32,247 nucleotides of DNA. Origin: VAZQ01 sp040510075 (GTDB lineage: Bacteria > Pseudomonadota > Alphaproteobacteria > Rhizobiales > Xanthobacteraceae). How positions within the stretch are numbered: the first letter of the stretch is position 1; the number at the start of each line of letters is the position of its first letter. The notes under the pieces were generated by a model. It had not been told where the DNA came from. It did not search any database and saw nothing but the letters and a program-made list of their open reading frames with translations. Shown here in pieces: positions 1-8,219 of the stretch. Made by a program: the position numbers and the translations under genes. The stretch is from contig JBEVJT010000266.1 of the NCBI GenBank assembly GCA_040510075.1, positions 1 to 32,247 of the forward strand, written 5' to 3'.

Positions 1-266
1 ACGGGTTGCAAAATTTGGGGATGACAACGCAAACGCCCGCCCGACGTGGCGGTTTTATGCCCTAGGCAACCACTCATGCGATTGAGCGTGCTCGTTGGTG
101 TCTGTTCGCGGTAGCCCAGAATTGTTCCAAGCCCTCCGCAAAAATCAACATTGTCTCGACTTGCTGCGATGCAGCGAAGTCTCCTTCGGGTCATCAGCTC
201 CCTTTAGGAGCCAGCGCCGAGTTGGTCCGGTATGCCCCCAATCAGCGGACTTAAGACGGAATCGTA

Positions 267-347
267 CTACTCGATCACCTCGTCAGCACGTTGCTGGAAA
301 AACAAAGGCACCTCGATGCCAAGCGCCTTCGCGGTCTTAACCGGCAT
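267..347 (-). pseudogene. C-terminal remnant of an ABC transporter substrate-binding protein (ABC_sub_bind family)
   Basis: On the minus strand a frame ending in TAG (267-269) reads PVKTAKALGIEVPLFFQQRA and then DEVIE. This matches the usual C-terminus of the ABC_sub_bind family (pattern: NLKTAKALG, hydrophobic stretch, RADEVIE, stop). No family-like sequence continues upstream of about 347, so only some 26 codons survive. The rest of the first 650 bases shows no convincing gene. A truncated N-terminal part of the same family lies on the same strand at the other end of the window. The family assignment comes from recognising the tail motif, not from an alignment. Confidence 0.6.
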
Positions 348-652
348 CCCAATAGACTACGTCTGACCTCGGCGTTGGAGCGCATCGATGGCGCTCTTAG
401 TCAACTTTATGCTTGGCATCGAAGGAAGCACCCGTAATTGAGAGTGCTACCTTGGCCTCACATAGGTAGCACCACAAATGAAACGACAGGTGCCAACGTG
501 ATACTACGTCTGCGATTGCGCAAGAGAAATCAGTGCGTTATGAACCACCGGCAATCAACTTCCATCATAAGGAAACGTTACCCCGATAACCGATGGGGAG
601 AGGGAGCACACCGAGTGCTCCGCGCGTTTAACCCAAACCAACTGCAGTAACG
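348..652. other. Gene-free leader region upstream of the sarcosine oxidase operon
   Basis: I see no supported coding sequence here. The base composition is visibly less GC-rich than the genes that follow. The only clear structure is the hairpin at 444-472. The promoter of soxB should lie in this stretch, but I cannot point to convincing -35/-10 boxes, and there is no strong Shine-Dalgarno sequence directly before the soxB ATG. Confidence 0.5.
444..472. repeat. Perfect 9-bp inverted repeat (hairpin) upstream of soxB
   Basis: GTGCTACCT (444-452) and AGGTAGCAC (464-472) are perfect reverse complements separated by 11 bases. No T-tract follows on either strand, so it is not a typical intrinsic terminator. 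It lies about 180 bp before soxB and could be an operator, an RNA hairpin or a repeat remnant; the sequence does not decide. Confidence 0.6.
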
Positions 653-1903
653 ATGCGGTATTCGGCTCTCGCGCTCGCGTGGAATGCGGCCACCGGCAAC
701 CGCTCCTGGAAGCCGCTGTGGCGCGATCCCGATCCGCGCGAGTCCTACGACGTGCTCATCATCGGCGGGGGCGCGCACGGCCTTGCCACTGCGTATTACC
801 TCGCCAGGGAGCACGGCCTGCGCAACGTCGCCGTGCTGGAGAAGAACTGGATCGGCTCCGGCAATGCCGGGCGCAACACCACCATCATCCGCTCCAACTA
901 CCTCCTCGATGGCAACATCCCCTTTTACGAGTTCTCGCTGAAGCTGTGGGAGAAGCAGGAGCAAGAGCTCAACTACAACACGATGGTGAGCCAGCGCGGC
1001 GTGCTCAACGTCTATCATTCCGACGTGCAGCGCGATGTCTTCGCGCGCCGCGGCAATGCCATGCGGCTGCATGGCGTCGACGCGCAACTGCTCGATCGCG
1101 AGGAAGTCCGCGCGCTCCTGCCCTATGTCGATTTCGACGACGCACGCTTTCCGGTGCACGGGGCTCTCCTGCAGAAACGCGGCGGCACCGTGCGCCACGA
1201 CGCGGTGGTGTGGGGCTATGCGCGCGGGGCCGACCGGCTTGGCGTCGACATCGTGCAGAATTGCGAGGTCACGGGCATCCGCATGGCGCACGGCCGCGTC
1301 ATGGGCGTGGAGACCACACGGGGCGCCATTCGTGCCGAAAAGGTCGCGCTGTCGGTTGCGGGGTCGAGCTCGCGCCTTGCTGCCATGGCCGGGATGCGAT
1401 TGCCTATCGAAAGCCATGTGCTGCAGGCCTTCGTGTCGGAGGGCATCAAACCGCTCGTCGATAACGTGATCACCTTCGGCGCCGGTCATTTCTATATCAG
1501 TCAGTCCGACAAAGGCGGTCTCGTCTTTGGCGGCGATATCGACGGCTATAATTCGTACGCTCAGCGCGGCAATCTCGCCGCCCTTGAAGACGTGTGCGAG
1601 GGCGGCATGGCGCTCATGCCCATGCTCGGCCGGCTGCGCATTGTCCGTTCCTGGGGCGGCGTGGTCGACATGTCCATGGACGGCTCGCCCACCATCGATC
1701 GCACGCCCGTCGGCGGCCTCTATCTGAACGCGGGGTGGTGCTACGGCGGCTTCAAGGCGACCCCCGCCGCGGGATGGTGTTTTGCGCATCTGATTGCGCG
1801 CGATGCGCCGCATCAGCTTGCAGCCGCTTACCGGCTCGATCGCTTCGCCAGCGGCCGCCTCGTTGATGAGCGCGGCGCCGGCGCGCAGCCCAACCTGCAC
1901 TGA
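653..1903 (+). CDS. soxB: Sarcosine oxidase, beta subunit
   Basis: This 416-residue flavoprotein subunit of heterotetrameric sarcosine oxidase carries out oxidative demethylation of sarcosine (N-methylglycine) to glycine in the cytoplasm. The N-terminus (MRYSALALAWNAATG) matches the family start, which fixes the ATG at 653. A Rossmann dinucleotide-binding motif VLIIGGGAHG sits at residues 34-43, followed by LEKNWIGSGNAGRNTTIIRS (62-81), typical of DAO-type oxidases. His182 in GGTVRHDAVVWG is a candidate for the histidine that holds FMN covalently in this family; I have not aligned it. Length is normal. The gene starts a tight soxB-D-A-G operon, with soxD 6 bp downstream. No strong Shine-Dalgarno is visible before the start. 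Confidence 0.96.
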   Translation: MRYSALALAWNAATGNRSWKPLWRDPDPRESYDVLIIGGGAHGLATAYYLAREHGLRNVAVLEKNWIGSGNAGRNTTIIRSNYLLDGNIPFYEFSLKLWEKQEQELNYNTMVSQRGVLNVYHSDVQRDVFARRGNAMRLHGVDAQLLDREEVRALLPYVDFDDARFPVHGALLQKRGGTVRHDAVVWGYARGADRLGVDIVQNCEVTGIRMAHGRVMGVETTRGAIRAEKVALSVAGSSSRLAAMAGMRLPIESHVLQAFVSEGIKPLVDNVITFGAGHFYISQSDKGGLVFGGDIDGYNSYAQRGNLAALEDVCEGGMALMPMLGRLRIVRSWGGVVDMSMDGSPTIDRTPVGGLYLNAGWCYGGFKATPAAGWCFAHLIARDAPHQLAAAYRLDRFASGRLVDERGAGAQPNLH

Positions 1904-1909
1904 ACGCAG

Positions 1910-2170
1910 ATGCGCATTGCCTGTCCCCATTGCGGCGCGCGCGACATGCGCGAATTCACTTATCTGGGCGATGCGACGGTTGCGCGTCCAGATCCTTCAG
2001 CTCCCGGCGCGCTCGACCGCTTCACTGACTACGTTTATTTCCGCGACAATCCCGCGGGTGCGCACCGCGAGTTCTGGTATCACGCCTTCGGCTGCCAGGC
2101 CTGGCTCGTCGTGACGCGCGACACGCGCACCCACGACATCCTCTCGGTCGAAAGCCGCGCCGCCAAATGA
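1910..2170 (+). CDS. soxD: Sarcosine oxidase, delta subunit
   Basis: This 86-residue small subunit of heterotetrameric sarcosine oxidase has a structural zinc site in characterised homologues. The expected ligands are visible: Cys5 and Cys8 in CPHCG, and His58 and Cys62 in YHAFGCQAW, close to the Cys6/Cys9/His59/Cys63 reported for the family. Length is normal. The gene lies 6 bp after soxB. Its stop codon overlaps the soxA start as ATGA (2167-2170), so translation is probably coupled and the subunits are made in equal amounts. Confidence 0.95.
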   Translation: MRIACPHCGARDMREFTYLGDATVARPDPSAPGALDRFTDYVYFRDNPAGAHREFWYHAFGCQAWLVVTRDTRTHDILSVESRAAK

Positions 2171-5151
2171 GAGATGAGTCGACGAGGCCGTTGGGGCAGC
2201 CGGGGCGCCTGGCGCAGGGGGGCGAGATCGCTCGCTCGCGTCCTTTGCGCGGGCGCTTCGACGGGCGGGCGATCGAAGGCTTTGCGGGAGATACGCTCGC
2301 CTCGGCGCTCCTTGCGAACGGCTTGCGGCTCGTTGCGCGCAGCTTCAAATATCACCGGCCGCGCGGCATTCTCACGGCAGGTTCGGAAGAGCCGAATGCC
2401 CTCGTCGAGCTGCGCGCCGGCAGCCGGCGCGAGCCGAACAGTAAAGCAACCGTCACCGAGTTCTACGACGGGCTCGAAGCGCGCAGCCAGAACCATTGGC
2501 CCTCGCTGCGTTTCGATCTGTTGGCCGCCAATGCGTGGCTGAGTCCGATGCTGGGCGCGGGCTTCTATTACAAGACCTTCATGTGGCCGCCGAGTTTCTG
2601 GGAGCGCGTATACGAGCCGCTCATCCGGCGCGCCGCGGGACTGGGCCGCGCCGCGGGCGCGAGCGATCCCGATGCTTACGAGCACGCGAACGCGTTCTGC
2701 GACGTTCTCGTCATCGGTTCGGGCCCGAGCGGCCTTGCCGCCGCGCTCGCCGCCGCACGCGCCGGCGCGCGTGTCATCGTGTGCGAGGAAGACTTTCGGC
2801 TCGGCGGCCGGCTGCTCGCCGATGCGCGCGAGATCAATGGCATGCCGGGCGAGCTTTGGACGGCGCGCGCGATCGAGGAGCTTCGTGCGCTTCCGGAAGT
2901 GCACCTCTTTCCGCGCACGACGGTGTTCGGCGTTTATGACGGCGGCACCTATGGTGCGCTCGAGCGCCTTTGCGATCACATGCCGGTGCCGACGCCGCAC
3001 GAACCGCGGCAACGTCTCTGGCGCATTGTTGCGAAACACGCCGTGCTGGCCGCCGGCGCGATCGAGCGGCCCATGGTGTTCGCCGGCAACGATCGTCCCG
3101 GGGTCATGCTCGCTTCCGCGCTGCGCACCTATGCCAAACGCTTTGCAGTGGTTTGCGGCCGCCGCGTTGCGCTGTTCGTGAACAATGATGACGGCTGGCG
3201 CACCGCCGCCGATCTCGCGCGGTGCGGCATTGCGGTTTCCGCCGTCATCGACAGCCGCCGGGAGGTTGCACCGCACGTGAGCGCGCTGGCGGACAAGGCG
3301 CGCATCTTCACCGGCGCAGCGGTCATCGAGGCGAACGGCGGCAGCGCGCTGCGCTCGATTACGGTCCGCAGCAACGCCGGCACCGAAACCATTTCGGCCG
3401 ACGCGCTCGGAATCTCCGGGGGCTGGAATCCAAATCTGCATCTGGCGTGTCACCAGGGCGCGCGGCCGGTCTGGGACGAGCGCATCGCCGCTTTCGTGCC
3501 CGGCGCCCCACCGCCCGGCATGCGCGTTGTCGGTGCGGCAAACGGCAGCATGAGTCTGGGCGCATGCCTGCGCGAAGGCGCGCAAGCGGGATACGACGCC
3601 GCCGAGCAATGCGGCTTTCATCCCAAAGCCGCCAGCGCGGCTGCGGATGACGAGCCCTGCGCGGTCGATGCATTCTGGCATGTGGATCTGTCCGCGAAGG
3701 CCTTCATCGATTTTCAGAACGACGTCACGGGTGCCGACGTCGCGCTTGCAGAGCGGGAAGGCTTCCGCTCGGTTGAGCACCTCAAGCGTTACACCACGCT
3801 CGGGATGGCGACCGACCAGGGCAAGATCGGCAGCATGCACGGGCTTGCGACTCTCGCCACGCTTATGGGACGTTCCATCCCGCACGCCGGGATAACGACC
3901 TTTCGGCCGCCGTACACGCCGGTCGCCATCGGGGCGTTTGCGGGGCCGCACCGCGGCAAACATTTCCGGCCCGCGCGGCTGACCCCTTCCCATCGCTGGG
4001 CGCAGGAGCAGGGCACAGTCTTTGTCGAGACCGGCGCCTGGCTGCGCGCTCAGTATTTTCCGCAAAACCGCGAAGACGATTGGCTCACCACAGTTAAGCG
4101 CGAAGTGCTGACCGTACGCTCCGCCGTCGGCTTCTGCGACGTCTCGACCCTGGGCAAGATCGAGATGCACGGCCCCGATGCCGCGGCATTCCTCGATCGC
4201 CTCTACATCAATACGTTCTCGACCTTGGCGATTGGGCGCGCGCGTTACGGGGTGATGCTGCGCGAGGACGGGTTCGTGCTCGACGACGGCACCTGCTCGC
4301 GGCTTGCGCCCAACCGGTTTTTCATGACCACGACCACGGCCAATGCCGAGCGTGTTTTTGCGCACATGCAGTTCTGTCATCAGGTGTTGTGGCCCGAACT
4401 CGACGTGCAGTTTGTTTCGGCGACCGATCAATGGGCGCAGTTCTCGGTGGCGGGGCCGCGCGCGCGCGACCTACTCGCAAAGCTTGTCGCGCCGTTCGAT
4501 CTGAGCAACGCCGCGTTTCCCTACATGGCGGCCTGCGAGCTCATGGTCGCGGGCGATATCCCCGGCCGGCTGTATCGGCTCTCATTTTCGGGCGAGCTCG
4601 CCTATGAGATCGCCGTGCCGGCGCGTTATGGCGACGCGCTCGCGCGCCTGCTAATGCAGGCCGGCGAGGCATTTGGCATTGCGCCCTATGGGACCGAGGC
4701 GCTCGGGGCGATGCGCATCGAAAAGGGGCATGTGGGAGGGCAGGAGATCGACGGCCGCACCACGGCGCGCGATCTCGGCTTCGGACGCATGATGTCGGGC
4801 AAGAAAGATTTCATCGGCCGGGTGATGGCCGCCCGCCCGGCTTTGCTGGAAACGGACCGCCGCGTGTTCGTCGGGTTCAAGCCCGTGAACGCGCAGGATC
4901 GCATCTCGGCCGGCGCCCACCTCGTTCCACCCGGTGTGCCGGCATCCGCAGCGCACGATCAGGGCGTCATTACATCAGTCGCGTTCTCCCCTTCGCTGCA
5001 GCACTGGATCGGGCTCGGCCTTCTTGCGCGCGGAAGGGAGCGCCTTGGCGCGCGCGTCACTGCCGCCGATCCGGTACGCGAGCGTTTCGTCGAAGTCGAG
5101 ATCTGCGCGCCGTGCTTCATCGATCCCGAAGGAGCGCGGCTCCATGCCTGA
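2167..5151 (+). CDS. soxA: Sarcosine oxidase, alpha subunit
   Basis: This is the 994-residue large subunit of heterotetrameric sarcosine oxidase. It binds NAD+ and folate and passes the one-carbon unit to tetrahydrofolate (giving 5,10-methylene-THF) or releases formaldehyde. In order: an N-terminal Fer2_4-like domain (about residues 28-110, with FAGDTLASALLANG and SFKYHRPRGI), a pyridine nucleotide-disulfide-type domain with DVLVIGSGPSGLAAA near 179-193 and AAGAIERP near 296, and a C-terminal GcvT/aminomethyltransferase-like domain from about 620 to 994 (SAVGFCDVSTLGKIEMHGPD). Length is typical. Its ATG overlaps the soxD stop, and its end overlaps the soxG start by 8 bp. Confidence 0.96.
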   Translation: MRDESTRPLGQPGRLAQGGEIARSRPLRGRFDGRAIEGFAGDTLASALLANGLRLVARSFKYHRPRGILTAGSEEPNALVELRAGSRREPNSKATVTEFYDGLEARSQNHWPSLRFDLLAANAWLSPMLGAGFYYKTFMWPPSFWERVYEPLIRRAAGLGRAAGASDPDAYEHANAFCDVLVIGSGPSGLAAALAAARAGARVIVCEEDFRLGGRLLADAREINGMPGELWTARAIEELRALPEVHLFPRTTVFGVYDGGTYGALERLCDHMPVPTPHEPRQRLWRIVAKHAVLAAGAIERPMVFAGNDRPGVMLASALRTYAKRFAVVCGRRVALFVNNDDGWRTAADLARCGIAVSAVIDSRREVAPHVSALADKARIFTGAAVIEANGGSALRSITVRSNAGTETISADALGISGGWNPNLHLACHQGARPVWDERIAAFVPGAPPPGMRVVGAANGSMSLGACLREGAQAGYDAAEQCGFHPKAASAAADDEPCAVDAFWHVDLSAKAFIDFQNDVTGADVALAEREGFRSVEHLKRYTTLGMATDQGKIGSMHGLATLATLMGRSIPHAGITTFRPPYTPVAIGAFAGPHRGKHFRPARLTPSHRWAQEQGTVFVETGAWLRAQYFPQNREDDWLTTVKREVLTVRSAVGFCDVSTLGKIEMHGPDAAAFLDRLYINTFSTLAIGRARYGVMLREDGFVLDDGTCSRLAPNRFFMTTTTANAERVFAHMQFCHQVLWPELDVQFVSATDQWAQFSVAGPRARDLLAKLVAPFDLSNAAFPYMAACELMVAGDIPGRLYRLSFSGELAYEIAVPARYGDALARLLMQAGEAFGIAPYGTEALGAMRIEKGHVGGQEIDGRTTARDLGFGRMMSGKKDFIGRVMAARPALLETDRRVFVGFKPVNAQDRISAGAHLVPPGVPASAAHDQGVITSVAFSPSLQHWIGLGLLARGRERLGARVTAADPVRERFVEVEICAPCFIDPEGARLHA

Positions 5152-5749
5152 GCTTGTCGCGCGCTCCGGGCTCGAGCAATTGGTCGTGCCCGGCCGGGTG
5201 GGTGCTTCGACCGATGCTCCGGGCGTGACCATCGCGCTCGTGCAGGACCGCGCGCTCGCCGCCGTGCTGGCGCGAAAAAATCGCGCCGCTGATCTCGCTT
5301 CCGCGGTGCACCGCGCGCTTGGCATTGACCTTCCGGTCGAGCCGCGTGTCGTCACGGGCGAAGCGCTCTCGTTCGTGTGGGCGGGCCCCGCCCGCTGGCT
5401 CGCCATGGCGGAGCGCGTTTCCGGCGAAGCTCTCCTCAGAGAGCTGCGCGCGGAGTTTGCGGATCTTTGCAGCGTGATTGATCAGTCGGATGCGCGCATT
5501 CTTGTACGCGTCTCGGGCCCGCGCGCGCGTAATGTTCTCGTCAAAGGCATTCTCATTGACCTGCACCCGCGCGCCTTTGCGGTGGGCGATGCGGCGATGA
5601 CCAACATCGGGCATGTGCGTGCACATTTCTGGCAGACCGGTGCGACCCCGACCTACGAGATCGCGGTGCCGCGGAGCTATGCCGCCGACTTCTGGCACTG
5701 GCTGATAGAATCCGCCGCCGCGTATGGCGTGCTGATCGAAGCGAAGTGA
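5144..5749 (+). CDS. soxG: Sarcosine oxidase, gamma subunit
   Basis: This 201-residue GcvT-related subunit is the last gene of the sox operon. The reading frame stays open further upstream inside soxA, but the ATG at 5144 (MPELVARSGLEQ) overlaps the soxA stop by 8 bp and gives the usual family length. Family-like segments are LSFVWAGPARWLAM, the region around DLCSVIDQSDARILVRVSGP, and the C-terminal TYEIAVPRSYAADFWHWL. The subunit supports assembly and folate-side architecture in the complex. No folD, glyA or purU gene follows, although these often sit beside soxBDAG elsewhere. Confidence 0.93.
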   Translation: MPELVARSGLEQLVVPGRVGASTDAPGVTIALVQDRALAAVLARKNRAADLASAVHRALGIDLPVEPRVVTGEALSFVWAGPARWLAMAERVSGEALLRELRAEFADLCSVIDQSDARILVRVSGPRARNVLVKGILIDLHPRAFAVGDAAMTNIGHVRAHFWQTGATPTYEIAVPRSYAADFWHWLIESAAAYGVLIEAK

Positions 5750-6081
5750 GTGCAGTGGCGCGCTGCTTTAAAACGCCACACAAGATGCAGTGGTGCAGCT
5801 CGCGGCGGCATTGTTAATAACAATAATCAATAACGGCGTTGAGGCCCCGCATACCACCTGTAGTATTTGCGAATCGCCAGCTCCATGCAACACGATCGTG
5901 GTGGTCTCCAAACGAGTTTACTGTACACGGCGCGAGCAGGCGTTTTATCCTGCCAGACAGGGGGTGAAAAAACCCGGCGCGGAATTCCGGCCGGGCTGGC
6001 GCATTACTCAAACCTGCCGGACCGTAGCGATTTTGCTATACAGTGTCAACATAACTGTGCGGACGCGGGCGCGGCATGGGG
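5750..6081. other. Intergenic region between convergent soxG and the aldolase-like gene
   Basis: This is a 332-bp gap between convergently transcribed genes. It includes an AT-rich tract (about 5811-5836) unlike the GC-rich neighbours and a minus-strand terminator (5967-5995). I see no gene in it. No matching terminator for the sox operon is obvious on the plus strand. Confidence 0.6.
5967..5995 (-). terminator. Rho-independent terminator for the minus-strand aldolase/cobC operon
   Basis: Read on the minus strand, CCCGGC and GCCGGG arms enclose a self-complementary GGAATTCC loop region, and the stem is followed by six T residues. It lies about 87 bp past the stop of the gene at 6082-7203, in the right orientation to end that transcript. 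Confidence 0.75.
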
Positions 6082-7203
6082 TCAGATGCTCGCGCCGCGG
6101 GCGCTGATGGACCAGAGCACCTCGACGCGTCCGTTGCGGACGCCCACATACCAGTCGTGGAGATTGATGGTGGGGTCGCAGTGGCCGGGGATGAGCCAGA
6201 GCTTTTCGCCCAGCGTCAAAGGTTGTGCACGTACGCCGAGCGTGAGCCTGCCGTGCTCGTCGGACACGCCGGTGACCTCGATGTCCTCGCGCCCATGCAC
6301 CCAGGGCGGTCCTTTTTCGGCGCTGTAGGATTTGAGCCCGGCGTCGACGATGGCGCGGTCGCGAGCCGGAATGCTCATCACCGAGGCGAGCACGAACAGG
6401 CTGTGCTCGAATGCCGTATAGCGGCCGCCGGCGCGGTCGCCGATGCGCGCGTATTCGGTATCCATGAACAGGTATGAGCCGACCTGCAGCTCGTTATAGA
6501 CGCCGCTCGCCGCTTCGAACTCGAAGGTCCCGGTGCCTCCGCCGGCAACGATCTCACAGCCGAGATTGTGAGCCGCCAGCGCGCGCACCGTCTCGTTCAC
6601 CGCATCGGTCGCAAACGCGATCGCCTGCGCGCGTTCCTGCCACGTCGGCAGGTGCTGGGCGCTCCCGTGGTATGCCTGAAGTCCGCGAAATTTCAGGTTC
6701 GGTGCATCCGCAATGCGGCGCGCGAGCAGCGCGGCATCCCGCCCCGGTGCGATGCCGCAGCGCCGCATCCCGACTTCGATCTCGACGAGCGCGCCGAACT
6801 CGACCCCGAAGTCGCGCGCGACGCGAGAAGCCGCGTCCACCTGCTCGGGCGCGTCGAAACACAACGCAATGTTCGCATCTTTGGCGAGCGAGGCGAGCCG
6901 CCGCAGCTTGCGCTCGCCCACCACTTCGTTGCTCACCAGCACATCCTTGATGCCGCCGCGCACGAGCGCTTCCGCTTCGCCCACCTTCTGCACGCATTGG
7001 CCGACGGCACCGCTTGCGATCTGGCGCAGCGCAATGGCCGGCGACTTGTGACACTTCGCATGCGGCCGCACCCGCACGCCCGCGCGCGCGGAAAAGGAGG
7101 CCATGGTGGCGATGTTCCGCTCGAAAGCGTCGAGATCGAGCACCAGCGCAGGCGTCTCGATCTCGTCGATCGATGCACCGATTTCCGCGGGGGGCGGGTT
7201 CAT
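6082..7203 (-). CDS. DSD1-family PLP enzyme (D-threonine aldolase / D-serine dehydratase-like)
   Basis: This 373-residue fold-type III PLP enzyme belongs to the alanine-racemase-like family that includes D-threonine aldolase and eukaryotic-type D-serine dehydratase. Family features are ETPALVLDLDAFERNI near the start, RPHAKCHKSPAIA with the predicted PLP lysine Lys50, GGGTGTFEFE in the barrel, and the C-terminal metal site PGHCDPT with an HxD arrangement as in D-threonine aldolases. The frame is open further upstream, but ATG 7203 overlaps the cobC stop as ATGA (7200-7203), which fixes the start and implies translational coupling. Coupling to cobC, whose relatives act on threonine phosphate, is odd. 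The true substrate cannot be read from sequence; a role in threonine, serine or glycine metabolism is the safe inference. Confidence 0.85.
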   Translation of the reverse strand: MNPPPAEIGASIDEIETPALVLDLDAFERNIATMASFSARAGVRVRPHAKCHKSPAIALRQIASGAVGQCVQKVGEAEALVRGGIKDVLVSNEVVGERKLRRLASLAKDANIALCFDAPEQVDAASRVARDFGVEFGALVEIEVGMRRCGIAPGRDAALLARRIADAPNLKFRGLQAYHGSAQHLPTWQERAQAIAFATDAVNETVRALAAHNLGCEIVAGGGTGTFEFEAASGVYNELQVGSYLFMDTEYARIGDRAGGRYTAFEHSLFVLASVMSIPARDRAIVDAGLKSYSAEKGPPWVHGREDIEVTGVSDEHGRLTLGVRAQPLTLGEKLWLIPGHCDPTINLHDWYVGVRNGRVEVLWSISARGASI

Positions 7204-8219
7204 GCCGGAGCTTTTAGCGCGGAGGCAAGGCGGCGCCAGGCGTCCTCCTCGCCCGGGAGGCCAAAGCGCAGCCACGTGGGATGTTCGGAGAAGCGGCGTA
7301 CGAAAACGCCGGCACGGCCCAGTCGAGCAAACAGCGCGTCCGCGCGTTCTGTTTGGACGAGACGAAAAAGCAACGTGCCGCCAGCGACTTCAAGTCCGGC
7401 TCCTGATAACAGCGCGTCAAGGCGAGCCGAGCCAAGCCGAAGCTGCTCGCGCATGGCTCGCGCCCATGCATCGTCCGCGAGTGCAATCTGCCCGATGGCG
7501 AGCGCGGCCCCGGAGAGGGGCCAGGGGCCAAGCAGCGCGGCAAGGCGGGCCGCGTAATGCGGCGCCGTGAGCGCAAAGCCGAGGCGCACGCCGGGTAGGC
7601 CGTAGAATTTTCCGAAAGAACGCAGCGCGACGATATTGCTGCTGTTGGCAAGCGCGCCCGCGAAACTTTCCCCGCGCGGACCCACCTCCATGAAGGCCTC
7701 GTCGACGATCAGCAGCCCACCGCGCTCGCGCAGTTTTTCGGCAACCTGCAGCAACTCGGTTTTTCGGCGCATCCGGCCGTCCGGATTGTTCGGATTGACG
7801 ACGATTGCCAGCTCGGCTTGCGCGAGCGCATCGAGATCGCCGACTTCTTCGACCGTATGCCCCGCGAGCGCAGCCGCGCGGGCGTGCTCCGCATAGGTCG
7901 GCGACAGCACCGCCGCGCGCGCGGGCGACACGAGCGCAGCCACCATGGGAAGGAGAAGCTGCATGCCCGGCGCGGGCACCACGTGCTCTGCCGACAGTGC
8001 GCCATAGGTCTTCGCGGCGATGCTTGCGAGCCGGGCAAGATCGGCGGGCTGGGGCAGGCGGGTGAACGCGTTCGCAGGGAGGCTCCCGAGCGGATAGGAA
8101 AAAGGATTGATCCCAGTCGACAAGTCGATGAATGGTTCGGGAGCGTCGGGAAACTGCGCGCGTGCGCCGGCGAGATCGCCGCCGTGCTCGAGCGTCAACG
8201 GGCCGTGACGAGGATGCAT
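7200..8219 (-). CDS. cobC: CobC: threonine-phosphate decarboxylase-like aminotransferase of cobalamin synthesis
   Basis: This 339-residue fold-type I PLP protein of the CobC/CobD(Salmonella) family provides the (R)-1-amino-2-propanol phosphate arm of cobalamin from L-threonine phosphate. Visible features are HGGDLAGAR and DLSTGINPF at the N-terminus (12-40), VNPNNPDG (141-148), IVDEAF (171-176, PLP-binding Asp173), and the Schiff-base lysine Lys204 in SFGKFYGLPGVRLGF. Its ATG (8219-8217) overlaps the cobD start on the other strand within a single CATG, so its promoter and ribosome-binding site must lie inside cobD. An in-frame TTG at codon 8 is an alternative start. Downstream it is coupled to the aldolase-like gene. 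Confidence 0.93.
   Translation of the reverse strand: MHPRHGPLTLEHGGDLAGARAQFPDAPEPFIDLSTGINPFSYPLGSLPANAFTRLPQPADLARLASIAAKTYGALSAEHVVPAPGMQLLLPMVAALVSPARAAVLSPTYAEHARAAALAGHTVEEVGDLDALAQAELAIVVNPNNPDGRMRRKTELLQVAEKLRERGGLLIVDEAFMEVGPRGESFAGALANSSNIVALRSFGKFYGLPGVRLGFALTAPHYAARLAALLGPWPLSGAALAIGQIALADDAWARAMREQLRLGSARLDALLSGAGLEVAGGTLLFRLVQTERADALFARLGRAGVFVRRFSEHPTWLRFGLPGEEDAWRRLASALKAPA

Noticed and set aside
95..340. An 81-codon plus-strand frame at the left edge
   Set aside because: It is antisense to the ABC_sub_bind remnant, has no ribosome-binding site and no family resemblance.
578..1930. A 450-codon minus-strand frame opposite soxB
   Set aside because: Antisense shadow of soxB with no recognisable domain.
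2080..4431. A 783-codon minus-strand open frame opposite soxA
   Set aside because: It is a shadow of the GC-rich soxA codons; the residues show no family and soxA is certain.
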